A stretch of 64,000 bases of DNA from the NCBI RefSeq assembly GCF_963920485.1, contig NZ_OY986431.1:1488001-1552000 (forward strand), in the 5' to 3' direction. Made by a program: the position numbers and the translations under genes. Below, piece after piece: positions 8,812 through 18,745 of this stretch; positions within the stretch are counted from its first letter, which is position 1; each line of letters begins with the position of its first letter. This DNA comes from Cyanobium usitatum str. Tous. GTDB lineage: Bacteria; Cyanobacteriota; Cyanobacteriia; PCC-6307; Cyanobiaceae. Below the pieces are notes generated by a model that made no database searches, was not told where the DNA came from, and saw only the letters and a program-made list of their open reading frames with translations.

Positions 8812-9054
8812 TTGCCACTCGTGGACAACGTCGCCCAGCAATCCGACAACCAGCCGCCCGTGCTCACCTTCGAGGGCAAGCGCTACGACCTCAACGGCTT
8901 GCCTGATGAGATGAAGGAGCTGGTGCGTGGCATGCAAGTAGCTGATGCCCAGCTACGCATGCATGAAGACACCCTGAAAGTGCTTGCCGTTGGCCGCCAA
9001 GCTATGGCAAGCCAGCTCAACGACAAGCTGCAAAACATCACCCCCCTTCCCTGA
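8812..9054 (+). CDS. DUF6447-like small protein
   Basis: This is an 80-residue soluble protein. The segment LTFEGKRYDLNGLPDEMKELVRGMQVADAQ is typical of the small cyanobacterial DUF6447 family: a beta hairpin with a conserved GK-x-Y-D, followed by a long helix. The start is a TTG at 8812 or a GTG at 8821; no ATG is available. Function is unknown. It is the last gene of the rightward cluster beginning with the ABC exporter at 6759. Confidence 0.75.
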   Translation: MPLVDNVAQQSDNQPPVLTFEGKRYDLNGLPDEMKELVRGMQVADAQLRMHEDTLKVLAVGRQAMASQLNDKLQNITPLP

Positions 9055-9067
9055 AAAGAGGGGTGAT
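9037..9067. terminator. Terminator-like hairpin between convergent genes
   Basis: Arms ATCACCCC and GGGGTGAT are perfectly complementary around a 15-base loop and overlap the stop codon of the gene ending at 9054. A second pair of arms, GGTGGTG and CACCACC, overlaps the end of the convergent gene at 9088. Neither is followed by a strong T run, so intrinsic termination is only suggested. Confidence 0.35.
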
Positions 9068-9087
9068 CTGATGGTGGTGGGTAGGCG

Positions 9088-10101
9088 TTAGCTCACCACC
9101 TTCTGAGCTTCCTTAATCAGCTCCTCTGGCAGGGTTACCCCGATCGCTGCGGCGGTGGCTTTGTTCACCATCAACTCCGTTTTGGTGAGGGGCTCGAAGG
9201 CCATCTTGACCGGCGATTCTCCCTTCAATACCCGCACCGCCAGCTTGCCTGCGGCGTAGCCGTCATCGAAGTAGGCCCAGCCGATCGTGGCCAGGCAGCC
9301 GGGCAGCTTGATGTCGTCGGCATCCACCGAATACACCGGGATCTTCTTCTCGAGGCCCACCTTGGCAATCGAGCCGAAGCCCTGAATCGTGGCGTAATCG
9401 CCGATCTTCACGAAGGCCTCCACCTTCTTGTCGGCCAGCACTTGGGCGGCCTGCAGCACTTCGCCGGAGTTGGCCACCGACTGCTCCACCACGGTGATGT
9501 TGCGTTTGGCCGCCTCCTCCTTGAGCACCTTGGCCTCGTATTCGGAGTTGGGCTCGCCGGGGTTGAAGATCAGGCCCACGGTTTTGAGCTCAGGGTTGAT
9601 TTGGCGTGCCAAATCAAGCTCCTTGCCCACCGGATTGGTGCCGATCGTGCCAACCACATTTGGCTTGTGCTGACCCACGCCACCAGGGGGGGTGCCGGCA
9701 CCGGCTCCCCAGGGGTTGGAGCAGTAGCAGAAGATCACTGGGGTTGTCTCAGGCACCGCCTTCATGGCGGCCTGCAGGGGCGGCGTGCCCACAGCCAAAA
9801 CCATATCCACTTGATCCCCCACAAACTGCTTCATCACCAAGGTGGTGTTGGGCATCTCGCCGGCGGCATCCTTCTGGATGAAATTGACGGTTTTGCCGGG
9901 GATGTAGCCAGCTTCTGCCAGGGCCGCTTCAAAGCCCTTGCGGGTATTGGTCGGAGGCGGGGCTTCCACCAGCTGCAGCATGCCGATGGTGGGTCCTTTC
10001 ACCTTGGCGCCACCGCCGAGCTTGCCGCAGGCGGAGAGCACCACCGTGCTCACAGCGCCGGCCCCTACCAGGCTCAGAAATTCACGACGCTGAAGACCCA
10101 T
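9088..10101 (-). CDS. ABC transporter substrate-binding lipoprotein (ABC_sub_bind family)
   Basis: The protein begins MGLQRREFLSLVGAGAVSTVVLSAC: a twin-arginine-like charged start, a hydrophobic stretch and a lipobox ending in Cys, so it is an exported lipoprotein. The body has the PF04392 pattern (IGMLQLVEAPPPTNTRKGFEAAL near the start, GLIFNPGEPNS mid-protein, VKIGDY and YSVDADDI later). Relatives with the same genetic layout transport amino acids such as tryptophan or short peptides; the ligand here is unknown. An in-frame ATG at 10128 would add nine residues; I prefer 10101 because the signal peptide begins there. The gene overlaps the end of the ATPase gene. Confidence 0.9.
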   Translation of the reverse strand: MGLQRREFLSLVGAGAVSTVVLSACGKLGGGAKVKGPTIGMLQLVEAPPPTNTRKGFEAALAEAGYIPGKTVNFIQKDAAGEMPNTTLVMKQFVGDQVDMVLAVGTPPLQAAMKAVPETTPVIFCYCSNPWGAGAGTPPGGVGQHKPNVVGTIGTNPVGKELDLARQINPELKTVGLIFNPGEPNSEYEAKVLKEEAAKRNITVVEQSVANSGEVLQAAQVLADKKVEAFVKIGDYATIQGFGSIAKVGLEKKIPVYSVDADDIKLPGCLATIGWAYFDDGYAAGKLAVRVLKGESPVKMAFEPLTKTELMVNKATAAAIGVTLPEELIKEAQKVVS

Positions 10102-10945
10102 CTGTGGCACTGGAAGACTGCGGCGCAACTATGGCGGCGCCATACATCGCCCGCAATGCGGCCGGGTCGAGATGTTCACGCTCGGCAGCATTCCAGTCGC
10201 CGATCAAGCCGCCTTCATGGAGCATCACCAGCCTGTCGCCGTGGCTCAGGGCCTGCTCGAGGCTGTGGGTCACCATCAAGGCGGTAGTGCCCAGCTGACG
10301 AACCAACCTGTCGGTGAGCGCCAGCACCGTTGCTTCGGCCCGGGGGTCAAGGGCAGCGGTGTGCTCATCGAGCAGCAGCAGATCTGGTGAGCCCAGGGTT
10401 GCCATCACCAGGCTGAGGGTCTGGCGCTGGCCTCCGGAAAGCTGACCCACCGGTTCATCGAGCCGGTCGGCCAGGGGCAAGCCCAGCTCGCCCAGCAGCT
10501 CTCGGTAGCGCCTGCGGTCGCCCCCATTGGGATGGATGCCACCAAAGGCACCAATCAGGAAGCCTCCATTAATCAGGACGGGCCTGTTGCGCCGCTCCGC
10601 CAGCCGCAGGTTTTCAGCCACGGTCAGCCCCGGACATGTGCCCTCCAGAGGGTTTTGCATCACCCGGCCGATCCAGCGGGCCCGCTGGTGATCTCGCAGG
10701 CGGTGCAGGGGACGGCCGCCCAGGTGGATACGGCCAGCGCTGTGGCGCTGGGTGCCAGCCACCATATTGAGCAGGGTGCTTTTGCCGGAGCCGTTGCTGC
10801 CTATCACCACCAGAAACTGGCCGGGGGGGCAGCTCAGCGAGAAACCGCTGAATAATTGCCGCCAGCCCGATCCCGGCAGGGGATGGCCCCAGCTGAGCTG
10901 TTCAACACTGAGACCCGGGGCGCTCAGACCAGGAGCCGAACTCAT
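10082..10945 (-). CDS. ABC transporter ATP-binding protein
   Basis: This 287-residue ATPase carries Walker A GSNGSGKST (about 40), Q-loop VMQNPLEGT, signature LSGGQRQTLSLVMA, Walker B LLLLDEHTAALDP and switch VTHSLEQAL. The NPxxGT after the Q-loop is typical of the ATPases paired with PF04392-binding protein systems. I choose the ATG at 10945, whose bases overlap the stop of the permease gene (ATGA); the longer open frame upstream lies inside the permease gene and is a shadow. It energises the permease encoded just upstream. Confidence 0.93.
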   Translation of the reverse strand: MSSAPGLSAPGLSVEQLSWGHPLPGSGWRQLFSGFSLSCPPGQFLVVIGSNGSGKSTLLNMVAGTQRHSAGRIHLGGRPLHRLRDHQRARWIGRVMQNPLEGTCPGLTVAENLRLAERRNRPVLINGGFLIGAFGGIHPNGGDRRRYRELLGELGLPLADRLDEPVGQLSGGQRQTLSLVMATLGSPDLLLLDEHTAALDPRAEATVLALTDRLVRQLGTTALMVTHSLEQALSHGDRLVMLHEGGLIGDWNAAEREHLDPAALRAMYGAAIVAPQSSSATDGSSAS

Positions 10946-11832
10946 TGCTCCTGCCTCCCCTGGTCTGCCGAAAGACCCGGTATGCGCAGCCGTCCAAAGG
11001 CCAGGGCAAGCAGCAGCAGCAGGGCCGTTGCCAGCTTGAGATCTACCGGTTCGAGGCCCAACTGCAGGGCGATGGCGATCATGGTGCGGAACAAAATCGC
11101 CCCCACCGACACCGCCAGCAGGGCCCAGGGCAGGGAGCGGGGCCGCAGCACCGCTTCGCCAATGATCACCATGCCTAGTCCCAGGATCAGCGAGCCGATG
11201 CCCATGGTCACGTCGGCAAAGCCCTGATAGATAGCAACCAGCGCCCCGGCCAGGGCCACCAGACCATTGGCAGCAGCAATGCCCACCGTGAGCCCTCGGC
11301 GCTGGTTGATGCCGTTGGCGCGGGCCATGGTGGGGTTGTTGCCCAGGGCGCGCAAAGACAGGCCGAAATCGGTGGCCAGCAAGAAGGAGATCAGCAGGAT
11401 CATCCCAAGCGTCGCCAGGGTTAATCCCACAGCCCACTGACCATCCAGGCCCAGGCCCAGGTCGGGCAGGGCCAAGATTCCAGCTGGGGTTTCAGACAGG
11501 GGGATGTTGGAGCGCCCCATCAGCCGCAGGGTGATCGAATAAAGGCCCGTGGTAGTGAGGATGCCGGCAAACAGATCATTCACACCCAAGCGGGTGTGGA
11601 TCAGGCCGGTCACGGTGCCCGCCAGGCAGCCAAATAAGATCGCCAGCCCCAAGGCCACCGGCACCGGGGCGCCCTGGCTGATCAGCACGGCAGCGGTGCC
11701 ACCTCCCAAGGCAAAAGAGCCGTCCACCGTGAGGTCTGGGAAATTGAGGACGCGCAGCGTCATGTAGGTGCCTAGGGCCAGGCCGGCATAGGCCAAGCCC
11801 TGGTCGTAGGCACCAATCCAAAGAGAAAACAT
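10942..11832 (-). CDS. ABC transporter permease (branched-chain/ribose permease fold)
   Basis: This 296-residue integral membrane protein has about eight hydrophobic segments and begins directly with a membrane helix (MFSLWIGAYDQGLAYAGLALG). The motifs LNFPDLTVDGSFALGG and GLSLRALGNNPTMARANGIN are characteristic of PF02653 permeases that partner PF04392 binding proteins. It leads a leftward three-gene operon (permease, ATPase, binding lipoprotein), a complete ATP-driven uptake system. In Firmicutes related operons import tryptophan; no substrate can be assigned here. Confidence 0.93.
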   Translation of the reverse strand: MFSLWIGAYDQGLAYAGLALGTYMTLRVLNFPDLTVDGSFALGGGTAAVLISQGAPVPVALGLAILFGCLAGTVTGLIHTRLGVNDLFAGILTTTGLYSITLRLMGRSNIPLSETPAGILALPDLGLGLDGQWAVGLTLATLGMILLISFLLATDFGLSLRALGNNPTMARANGINQRRGLTVGIAAANGLVALAGALVAIYQGFADVTMGIGSLILGLGMVIIGEAVLRPRSLPWALLAVSVGAILFRTMIAIALQLGLEPVDLKLATALLLLLALAFGRLRIPGLSADQGRQEQ

Positions 11833-11864
11833 GGCTGCATCTTGCCTAGCAGCGGCCTCTTGGT

Positions 11865-12563
11865 CTAAGCCAAGGGCGCAAGATCCTCGAAACGAAACAC
11901 CTGGCGGCCAGCCGGCGTGTCGCCATGGGCAGCGGTCTCAACCACTCGCTCGCTCAGCACCCAGGGGCCCACCCGAGCCAGGGGTACAAAGGTGTCGGTG
12001 AAACGGCTGATGCCGCCCTTGGCTGCGCCGGTTGCCGGATCGGCGTACTGGCTGGTGTAACTGCGGCTCAGGTAGCCGCTGCCGGTATCTGTTGTGCTCT
12101 CGGTGAAGATCGTCACCACGGTGCCGTGGATGTGGCGATGCACCATCGTCACCACATTTGCCTTGATGCGATAGCGATCGCCTTGGTTTTTGCCGCCCAC
12201 GATCACCTCAGTGCCCACCGCGTCGGTGTCGCCGGCGCTGAAGGTGTTGGCGCCGTGGGTTTGCTCAAAGCTGCGCCGCACCCGGTGAATCGCCACCTCC
12301 CACAGTTGGGAGGCTAGGGCCTTGTGAATCTCCTCATCGGCGACGCCATCAACCGTGGCCTTGAGGTCGGCGCCCACCACGAAAGTTCCCTCGACCCGCT
12401 TACCGTCCTCGCCCGCATCACCGGCTTGCTCCCAGATACAGCGGCCCTGATAGCCACCGAAATCCGGCTCCCAGGTGTAGCGATTTTCATAGGCGGCCCG
12501 GAAAACCGCCGTGCAGTCGCTGCCTGAGGTGATCTGGTTGCTGACTTGGGTGCTGGCTGTCAA
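11865..12563 (-). CDS. DUF3386 family protein
   Basis: The region FRAAYENRYTW...FGGYQGRCIWE and the later LSRSYTSQY, FVPLARVGPWVLSERV match the cyanobacterial DUF3386 family, a soluble protein of about 220 residues with unknown function. The open frame extends to 12635 inside carB, but the family usually begins shortly before AAYENRYTW, so I take the TTG at 12563, which clears the carB stop at 12589. ATG starts at 12635 or 12626 would overlap carB. It may be cotranscribed with carB. Confidence 0.8.
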   Translation of the reverse strand: MTASTQVSNQITSGSDCTAVFRAAYENRYTWEPDFGGYQGRCIWEQAGDAGEDGKRVEGTFVVGADLKATVDGVADEEIHKALASQLWEVAIHRVRRSFEQTHGANTFSAGDTDAVGTEVIVGGKNQGDRYRIKANVVTMVHRHIHGTVVTIFTESTTDTGSGYLSRSYTSQYADPATGAAKGGISRFTDTFVPLARVGPWVLSERVVETAAHGDTPAGRQVFRFEDLAPLA

Positions 12564-12588
12564 GGCGGGATCTAGCGGGCCCCCAACC

Positions 12589-15500
12589 CTAACGAGTGGG
12601 TCCGGGGTGGATGTCCTGCAGGGCATGCACCTCAACGGTCTGCTGCTGCAGCGCTGTGATCGCCTCGACAGCGGCCCGGGCCCCGGCCAGGGTTGTCACC
12701 GTCGGCACTGCGTAGTCGAGGGCGGCCCGGCGCAGGTATTTGTCGTCGTGGGCAGCCTGGCGGCCGATCGGCGTGTTGATGATCAGCTGAATGCGGGCCG
12801 AGCGGATCGCATCTTCAATATTGGGCCGGCCCTCATGCACCTTGAGGATGGATTCCACCTGCAGGCCAGCGGCCCTAAGGGCCTCGGCGGTGCCACCGGT
12901 GGCGATCAGGGCAAAGCCCAGCCCCACCAGCCGCTCAGCCACGGGCAGCAGGGCCGGTTTATCGCGGTCGTGGGTGGAGAGAAATACCGTACCGTTGGTG
13001 GGCAGGGCCTCGCCGGCGGCTAGCTCGGCCTTGGCATAGGCCATGCCGGCGCTGCTGGCGATGCCCATCACCTCGCCGGTGCTGCGCATTTCAGGGCCAA
13101 GCAAGGTGTCGGAACCTGGGAAGCGCTTGAAGGGCAGCACCGCCTCCTTCACCGTTTGCAGAGGCGGGATCGGTTCGGCCGTGAGCCCCAGCTCCGCCAG
13201 GGTGCGGCCGGCCATCAGCTGACTGGCCACCTTGGCCAGGGGCACGCCGGTGGCCTTAGCCACAAAGGGCACGGTGCGGGAGGCCCGGGGATTTGCCTCG
13301 ATGATGAATACCCGCTCGCCCAGCTCAGGGTCGATTTGCACCGCAAACTGCAGGTTGATCAGGCCACGCACCCCGAGGGCCAGGGCCAGGGCCCGGCTCC
13401 AAGCGCGGATCGTGGCCAGGGCTGCCTCGCTCAGGCTCACGGAAGGCAGCCAGCAGGCCGAATCACCCGAATGGATCCCGGCCGGTTCGATGTGCTCCAT
13501 CACACCGCCGATCAGCACCACCCCCTCCCGATCGCAAAGGGCATCCACATCCACCTCTATGGCGTTATCGAGGTATTGGTCGATCAGCACCGGGTGGTCG
13601 GGCTCCACCTGCACCGCTTCCACCATGTAGCGGTTGAGCTCGGCTTCGTCGTAGACGACCTCCATGGCGCGCCCACCCAGCACGTAGCTGGGGCGCACAA
13701 CCACTGGATAGCCCACGCGCGCGGCGATGGCCCGGGCCTCGGCCTCACTGCGGGCCAGGCCATTGCGGGGCTGGCGGATCTCCAGCCGGCGCAGGATCGC
13801 TTCAAATTGCTCCCGGTCTTCGGCCGCATCAATCGATTCAGGCGAAGTGCCCCAGATGCGGCTGCCGGTGGCCAGGCCCTCGGGGGAGGCCAGCCAGTGC
13901 AGCAGCGGAATCGCCAGCTTCAGCGGCGTCTGGCCACCAAACTGCACGATCACCCCCTCGGGATGCTCCACCTCAATCACGTTGAGCACGTCTTCGAGGG
14001 TGAGCGGCTCGAAGTAGAGCCGGTCGGAGGTGTCGTAATCGGTTGACACCGTCTCCGGATTGCTGTTCACCATCACGGTGGCGAAGCCTTCCGCCTGCAG
14101 GGCAAAGGAGGCGTGCACGCAGCAGTAGTCGAATTCAATCCCCTGGCCGATGCGGTTTGGCCCACCGCCCAGGATCATCACCTTGCGGCGGCTCTCGGGC
14201 TGCACCTCATTTTCAGGCGGCACGATCTCGAGCTCACCAGCGGCGTTGAGCCGCTCCAGCGGCCGCTCATAGGTGGAGTAGTGATACGGGGTGCTGGAGG
14301 CAAACTCCGCCGCGCAGGTGTCGACGGTTTTAAACACGGCATTAATGCCCAACCCCTGACGGTGGCGCCGCACCGTGAGTTCATCGCTGCCGGTGGCCCA
14401 GGCGATCTGGCGATCGGAGAAGCCCAGCTGCTTGAGCTCCAGCAGGGCGGCGGCATCGAGTTGCTCGAGCTGGCGGCCCCGCAGCAGCCGCTGCTCAGCC
14501 TTGAGGATGCAGCGCAGCTTGGCCAAAAACCAGGGATCGATGGCGCTGAGCTGGTGGATCTCGTCGTCGCTGCGGCCGGCGAGCATCGCCTCGCGCACGG
14601 CGAAAATGCGCTCCGGGGTGGCGGTGCGCAGGGCCCGCTCCAAGGCGGTGGGATCGGGGGCAAGCGTGGGGTCACTTGCGGCATCGGGGCGGTCGCAACC
14701 CCAGCCGGCGTGGCCCGTTTCCAAGGAGCGCAACGCCTTTTGGAACGACTCCTCAAAGCAGCGGCCGATAGCCATCGCCTCGCCCACCGACTTCATCGAA
14801 GTTGTGAGCAAAGCGGGGCTGCCGCGAAACTTCTCAAAGGCGAAGCGGGGAATCTTCGTGACCACGTAATCGATCGTGGGTTCGAAGCAAGCCGGCGTGG
14901 CACCGGTGATGTCGTTGAGGATTTCATCGAGGGTGTAACCCACCGCCAGGCGGGCGGCGATCTTGGCGATCGGAAAGCCGGTGGCCTTCGATGCCAGCGC
15001 CGAGCTGCGCGATACGCGCGGATTCATCTCGATCACCACCACGTCGCCATTGACGGGGTTGATCGCAAATTGAATATTGCTGCCGCCCGTATCCACGCCG
15101 ATCTCGCGGATGATCGCGATCGACTGGTCGCGCAGCCGCTGGTATTCGCGGTCGGTGAGGGTTTGGGCCGGCGCCACGGTGATCGAATCACCGGTATGCA
15201 CCCCCATCGGATCGAGGTTTTCAATGCTGCAAACGATCACCACGTTGTCGGCGCTGTCGCGCATCACCTCCAGCTCGAATTCCTTCCAGCCCAGCAGCGA
15301 CTGCTCCACCAGGATCTGGGAGACGGGGCTGGCCTCCAGGCCGCTTTTGCAGAAGGCGCGGAACTCCTCGGGGTTGTAGGCGATGCCCCCGCCGCTGCCG
15401 CCCAGGGTGAAGGCCGGCCGGATGATGCGGGGGTAGCTGCCGATGACCTCGCCCACCCGCTCCGCCTCCTCCAGGGTGTTGGCGATGCCGGAGGGACACA

Positions 15501-15945
15501 CCGCCACGCCGATCCGCTCCATCGCCTCCTTAAAAAGCAGCCGATCTTCCGCCTTGCGAATCGCCTGCAGGTTGGCGCCGATCAGCTCCACCCCGTGCTT
15601 ATCCAGGGTGCCGTTTTCAGCCAGGGCTACCGCCAGGTTGAGGGCGGTCTGACCGCCCATCGTGGGCAGCAGGGCATCGGGCTGCTCGATCTCAATCACC
15701 CGAGCCACCACCTCGGGGGTGAGCGGCTCGATGTAGGTGCGATCCGCCATGTCCGGATCGGTCATGATCGAAGCCGGGTTGGAATTCACCAACACCACCT
15801 CAAAACCTTCGGCCCGCAAGGCTTTACAGGCCTGGGTGCCGGAATAATCGAATTCACAGGCCTGGCCGATCACAATCGGCCCCGAGCCCAGCAGCAGGAT
15901 GCGCCTGAGGTCCGTGCGGCGGGGCATAGGGCGTGGGCAAGCCAA
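12589..15945 (-). CDS. carB: Carbamoyl-phosphate synthase large subunit
   Basis: The 1118-residue protein makes carbamoyl phosphate from bicarbonate, two ATP and glutamine-derived ammonia, feeding arginine and pyrimidine synthesis. The duplicated architecture is visible: two ATP-grasp halves, each with [18 protein letters not shown] or [17 protein letters not shown] at its start and [19 protein letters not shown] or [19 protein letters not shown] near its end, plus a C-terminal MGS-like domain ([35 protein letters not shown]) that binds allosteric effectors. An insert of about 60 residues (about 420-480) rich in Asp, Pro and Ala sits between the halves, as in other cyanobacterial CarB. The small subunit carA is not in the window. 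Confidence 0.97.
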   Translation of the reverse strand: MACPRPMPRRTDLRRILLLGSGPIVIGQACEFDYSGTQACKALRAEGFEVVLVNSNPASIMTDPDMADRTYIEPLTPEVVARVIEIEQPDALLPTMGGQTALNLAVALAENGTLDKHGVELIGANLQAIRKAEDRLLFKEAMERIGVAVCPSGIANTLEEAERVGEVIGSYPRIIRPAFTLGGSGGGIAYNPEEFRAFCKSGLEASPVSQILVEQSLLGWKEFELEVMRDSADNVVIVCSIENLDPMGVHTGDSITVAPAQTLTDREYQRLRDQSIAIIREIGVDTGGSNIQFAINPVNGDVVVIEMNPRVSRSSALASKATGFPIAKIAARLAVGYTLDEILNDITGATPACFEPTIDYVVTKIPRFAFEKFRGSPALLTTSMKSVGEAMAIGRCFEESFQKALRSLETGHAGWGCDRPDAASDPTLAPDPTALERALRTATPERIFAVREAMLAGRSDDEIHQLSAIDPWFLAKLRCILKAEQRLLRGRQLEQLDAAALLELKQLGFSDRQIAWATGSDELTVRRHRQGLGINAVFKTVDTCAAEFASSTPYHYSTYERPLERLNAAGELEIVPPENEVQPESRRKVMILGGGPNRIGQGIEFDYCCVHASFALQAEGFATVMVNSNPETVSTDYDTSDRLYFEPLTLEDVLNVIEVEHPEGVIVQFGGQTPLKLAIPLLHWLASPEGLATGSRIWGTSPESIDAAEDREQFEAILRRLEIRQPRNGLARSEAEARAIAARVGYPVVVRPSYVLGGRAMEVVYDEAELNRYMVEAVQVEPDHPVLIDQYLDNAIEVDVDALCDREGVVLIGGVMEHIEPAGIHSGDSACWLPSVSLSEAALATIRAWSRALALALGVRGLINLQFAVQIDPELGERVFIIEANPRASRTVPFVAKATGVPLAKVASQLMAGRTLAELGLTAEPIPPLQTVKEAVLPFKRFPGSDTLLGPEMRSTGEVMGIASSAGMAYAKAELAAGEALPTNGTVFLSTHDRDKPALLPVAERLVGLGFALIATGGTAEALRAAGLQVESILKVHEGRPNIEDAIRSARIQLIINTPIGRQAAHDDKYLRRAALDYAVPTVTTLAGARAAVEAITALQQQTVEVHALQDIHPGPTR

Positions 15946-16024
15946 ACCTGCCTAGCCTCTCACGCCCCCCTGGCAGCAGCTGCGGCTGGAATCGCTAACG
16001 TGATTGATAACGCGGAAGCCCCAG

Positions 16025-16660
16025 ATGAGTGAGCTCCAGCGCCTGAAAGGGCTGCTGCCACCTGAATTGCAGAGCTGGGTGTTTGTGGAAGCGGCCGCCT
16101 CGGTGGAGCCGCCCCTGATCACCATCGAAGAGATCGGCCGCGATGAAGTCGAAATTCAGGTCGACCTGGAAACCTGGGACGGGCTGGCGATAGACCATCG
16201 CAACCTGCTGTTTTGGCACGAGGTGGGCCGCGTTCAGAACGATGCGGTGCCCCGCGACGGTTGGGAGATGGCGGCCCTGGCGATCGGCCTGGGTGGCGCC
16301 ATCGGTGAGCTGTGGGTGCAGGACGGCCTGCTGCTGGTGATGGCCCTGGGCCTGTCCGGCTTTGCCGGCTACCGCCTCTACCTCAAAAACAACACCGAAA
16401 AGCGGCTGCAGGATGCCATCGCCGCCGATGAGCGGGCCATCGACCTGGCCACCCGCTTCGGTTACACCCTGCCCAATGCCTACAAGAGCTTGGGCGGCGC
16501 CCTCAAGGAGCTGGTGGAGCAGACCCGCAAGAAAAAGAAGCGCGCCTTCTACGAAGACCGGCTCGAGGCACTGCGCAAGAGTGCCGGCAAGGCCCGGGCC
16601 GAAATGGCCCAGCAACAGGGCTCGCGTCAATCCGTCACCAGTGAGAACGTCTATGGCTGA
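16025..16660 (+). CDS. DUF3318 family protein
   Basis: This is a conserved cyanobacterial protein of about 211 residues from the ATG at 16025 (MSELQRLKGLLPPEL). The core LLFWHEVGRVQNDAVPRDGWEMAALAIGLGG with two nearby hydrophobic segments, and a basic C-terminal helix (EQTRKKKKRAFYEDRLEALRKSAGKA), match DUF3318. The HEVGR-like stretch recalls a metallopeptidase helix, but the full HExxH is absent. Function is unknown. Its last eight bases overlap the start of rsfS, so the two are probably translated together. Confidence 0.85.
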   Translation: MSELQRLKGLLPPELQSWVFVEAAASVEPPLITIEEIGRDEVEIQVDLETWDGLAIDHRNLLFWHEVGRVQNDAVPRDGWEMAALAIGLGGAIGELWVQDGLLLVMALGLSGFAGYRLYLKNNTEKRLQDAIAADERAIDLATRFGYTLPNAYKSLGGALKELVEQTRKKKKRAFYEDRLEALRKSAGKARAEMAQQQGSRQSVTSENVYG

Positions 16661-17063
16661 TTCCCCCGCTGGCAGGTCCACGACCCACCAGGAGCTCGAC
16701 AGCGAGCAGCTGGCCAAGCTGGCGGCAGAAGCCTGTGACGACCGCAAGGCCGTGGACATTCGTCTGATTCGCGTTGACGAGGTGTCTTCGTTGGCCGATT
16801 GGTTTGTGATCTGCAGCGGCCTCTCCGACGTGCAGGTGCGCGCCATCGCCCGCTCGGCTGAGGATCAGATCGAGGAGATCACCGGCCGGCTGCCCCTAAG
16901 GCGCGAAGGCCAGAAGGAGGGCCGCTGGATGCTGCTCGACTACGGCGAAGTGATCGTGCATGTGCTCACCCCCAGTGAGCGCACCTACTACGACCTCGAA
17001 TCCTTCTGGGGCCACGGCGAACAGGTGCGCTTCGTAAGCTCAACCCCAGCAGTTTCTCCCTGA
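16653..17063 (+). CDS. rsfS: Ribosomal silencing factor RsfS
   Basis: RsfS binds ribosomal protein uL14 and blocks 30S-50S joining when nutrients are short. The 136-residue protein has the family core DIRLIRVDEVSSLADWFVICSGLSDVQVRAIARSAED, followed by REGQKEGRWMLLDYGEVIVHVLTPSERTYYDLESFWG. The start is the ATG at 16653 (MADSPAGRS); the longer frame to 16362 is inside the upstream gene. The position after DUF3318 and before the Ycf36 gene is common in cyanobacteria. Confidence 0.95.
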   Translation: MADSPAGRSTTHQELDSEQLAKLAAEACDDRKAVDIRLIRVDEVSSLADWFVICSGLSDVQVRAIARSAEDQIEEITGRLPLRREGQKEGRWMLLDYGEVIVHVLTPSERTYYDLESFWGHGEQVRFVSSTPAVSP

Positions 17064-17068
17064 ACGCC

Positions 17069-17551
17069 ATGCCGTGCCCGGTGCCGCCCGAGCAACGGCC
17101 CCTGCAGGAGTACGAGCAGTTGCTGGCCTCCTGGTTCTTTGTTTGGCCGTCCCACGACCTGCCAGGTCTGTTGCGTCCCTTAGCCACCAGCTGGCTATTG
17201 CTGCTGCCCGTTTCCATACTGGTGGCCAGTGGCAGCTGGGTATTGCGCCACCACCCGGCCCAGCTGGTGCTGGCGGGCATGGTGGCTGCAGTGGCGCTGC
17301 CGATGCTGCTGCTCGTGCGCCAGTGGCTTGGCTGGAATTACGTGCACCGCCGCCTGGTCTCCGAGCGAGTCGAATACGAGGAATCGGGGTGGTACGACGG
17401 CCAGGTGTGGGAGAAGCCCCTGGCCTGGCGCCAGCAAGACCTACTGGTGGCCCAGCACCAGGTGCAGCCGGTGCTGCGGCGGCTGCAGCAGGGCGCAGCC
17501 CTGGCGGTAATCCTGGCCCTGGTGGGGGCCAGCCTCTGTCAGGCTCTTTAG
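17069..17551 (+). CDS. CGLD27/Ycf36 family membrane protein
   Basis: This 160-residue protein has two adjacent membrane segments (about 38-60 and 65-90) and the strongly conserved tail SERVEYEESGWYDGQVWEKP, then QDLLVAQHQVQPVLRRL. This is the CGLD27 family (Ycf36 of algal plastids, DUF1230), conserved in oxygenic phototrophs and linked in plants to iron-related growth. The molecular role is not known. It begins five bases after the rsfS stop. Confidence 0.9.
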   Translation: MPCPVPPEQRPLQEYEQLLASWFFVWPSHDLPGLLRPLATSWLLLLPVSILVASGSWVLRHHPAQLVLAGMVAAVALPMLLLVRQWLGWNYVHRRLVSERVEYEESGWYDGQVWEKPLAWRQQDLLVAQHQVQPVLRRLQQGAALAVILALVGASLCQAL

Positions 17552-17569
17552 ATCAGCTCCTGGGCTCTA

Positions 17570-18541
17570 GTGACCCTGTCCTCCAGTTTCGGTGGCACCG
17601 CCCGCGGGGGCGTCCCTCCCCTGGAGGTGCGGCTGCTGCGCAACGGCATCGTCGAATCGCGCCACCGGGTGCACGCGGTGGTTTGCGACGGGCGCGGCCG
17701 GGTATTGATGCGGGCGGGCGATCCCCAGCAGCTGAGCTTTGTGCGCTCTGCCCTAAAGCCCTTTCAGGCCACGGTGTTTGTGAGCAGTGGCGCCGCCGAC
17801 CACTGCAACTGCGGCGAGCGGGGCCTGGCGATCGCCTGCGCCAGCCACACCGGCACGGCCATGCACGCCCGCGAGGCCTTCAAGCTGCTATGGGGCGCTG
17901 AAATCGAGGCCGAGCAGCTGCAATGCCCCGTGCCGGACTGCGGCAAAAGCCCCCTGGAGCACAACTGTTCCGGCAAGCACGCCGCCTTCCTGGCCACTTG
18001 CCGGCAGCTGAACTGGAGCACCGAGAGCTACCTACAAAAAGAGCATCCTCTGCAGCAGGAGGTGCTTAAGCGCGTGGGCGATCTGCTCGCCCTGCCCGCC
18101 GCCGAGCTGCTCACCGCCCGCGACGACTGCGGCGCCCCCACCCTGCAGCTGCAACTGGCCCAGATGGCCCTGCTCTACGCCCATCTGGGCGCCGGCAGCC
18201 AGGCCGATCTGGAGCGCCTCAGCCGGGCGATGTTGGCCCACCCCGAACTAGTGGCCGGCGAGGGGCGCTTTGACACCGAACTGATGCGCGGCGGCCACGG
18301 CCAGGTGGTGAGCAAGGGCGGAGCTGAAGGCATCCAGTGCCTCAGCCGCGTCGGCGAAGGCATGGGGGTGGCGATCAAGGTGGAAGACGGCTCCGCCCGA
18401 GCCAAGCAAGCCGTAGCCCTGCACCTGCTCGAGCAGCTCGACTGGCTAACACCGATAGCTCTTGAAGAGCTGCGCACTCGTTTCTTGATCCCAGCCCCCC
18501 ATCTGCGCCTGGAAGTGATCGGCGAGCTGCGCTTCGACTGA
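17570..18541 (+). CDS. L-asparaginase II-like protein
   Basis: This 323-residue protein matches PF06089: LEVRLLRNGIVESRHRVHAVV at the start, SALKPFQA, CASHTGTAMH, the central NCSGKHAAFLATC and DDCGAPTLQLQLAQMA. Family members hydrolyse asparagine to aspartate and ammonia; they resemble the Rhizobium etli enzyme rather than E. coli AnsA/AnsB. The start is a GTG at 17570, 18 bases after the Ycf36 gene. It closes the rightward cluster before the initiator tRNA. Confidence 0.9.
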   Translation: MTLSSSFGGTARGGVPPLEVRLLRNGIVESRHRVHAVVCDGRGRVLMRAGDPQQLSFVRSALKPFQATVFVSSGAADHCNCGERGLAIACASHTGTAMHAREAFKLLWGAEIEAEQLQCPVPDCGKSPLEHNCSGKHAAFLATCRQLNWSTESYLQKEHPLQQEVLKRVGDLLALPAAELLTARDDCGAPTLQLQLAQMALLYAHLGAGSQADLERLSRAMLAHPELVAGEGRFDTELMRGGHGQVVSKGGAEGIQCLSRVGEGMGVAIKVEDGSARAKQAVALHLLEQLDWLTPIALEELRTRFLIPAPHLRLEVIGELRFD

Positions 18542-18584
18542 GCGGCATTACTAGGCACATCGACTGGTATGGTTAAGAGGTCGA

Positions 18585-18661
<77 letters not shown>

Positions 18662-18667
18662 CTTCCC

Positions 18668-18697
18668 AAAGCCCCGGCAGCCATCTGTCGGGGCTTT
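18668..18697 (+). terminator. Rho-independent terminator after tRNA-fMet
   Basis: A 13-base stem AAAGCCCCGGCAG / CTGTCGGGGCTTT with one G-T pair and a four-base loop begins seven bases after the tRNA CCA and is followed by TGTTGTTTG. It should end the tRNA transcript. Confidence 0.8.
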
Positions 18698-18745
18698 GTT
18701 GTTTGAACGCTCACCTGCGCTGCCCCAGCGATCACCGCCCAGAAG

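Noticed and set aside
10946-11437. Longer ATPase frame starting at 11437
   Set aside because: The first 160 codons lie inside the permease gene and have no ABC-like sequence; the true start is the ATG at 10945.
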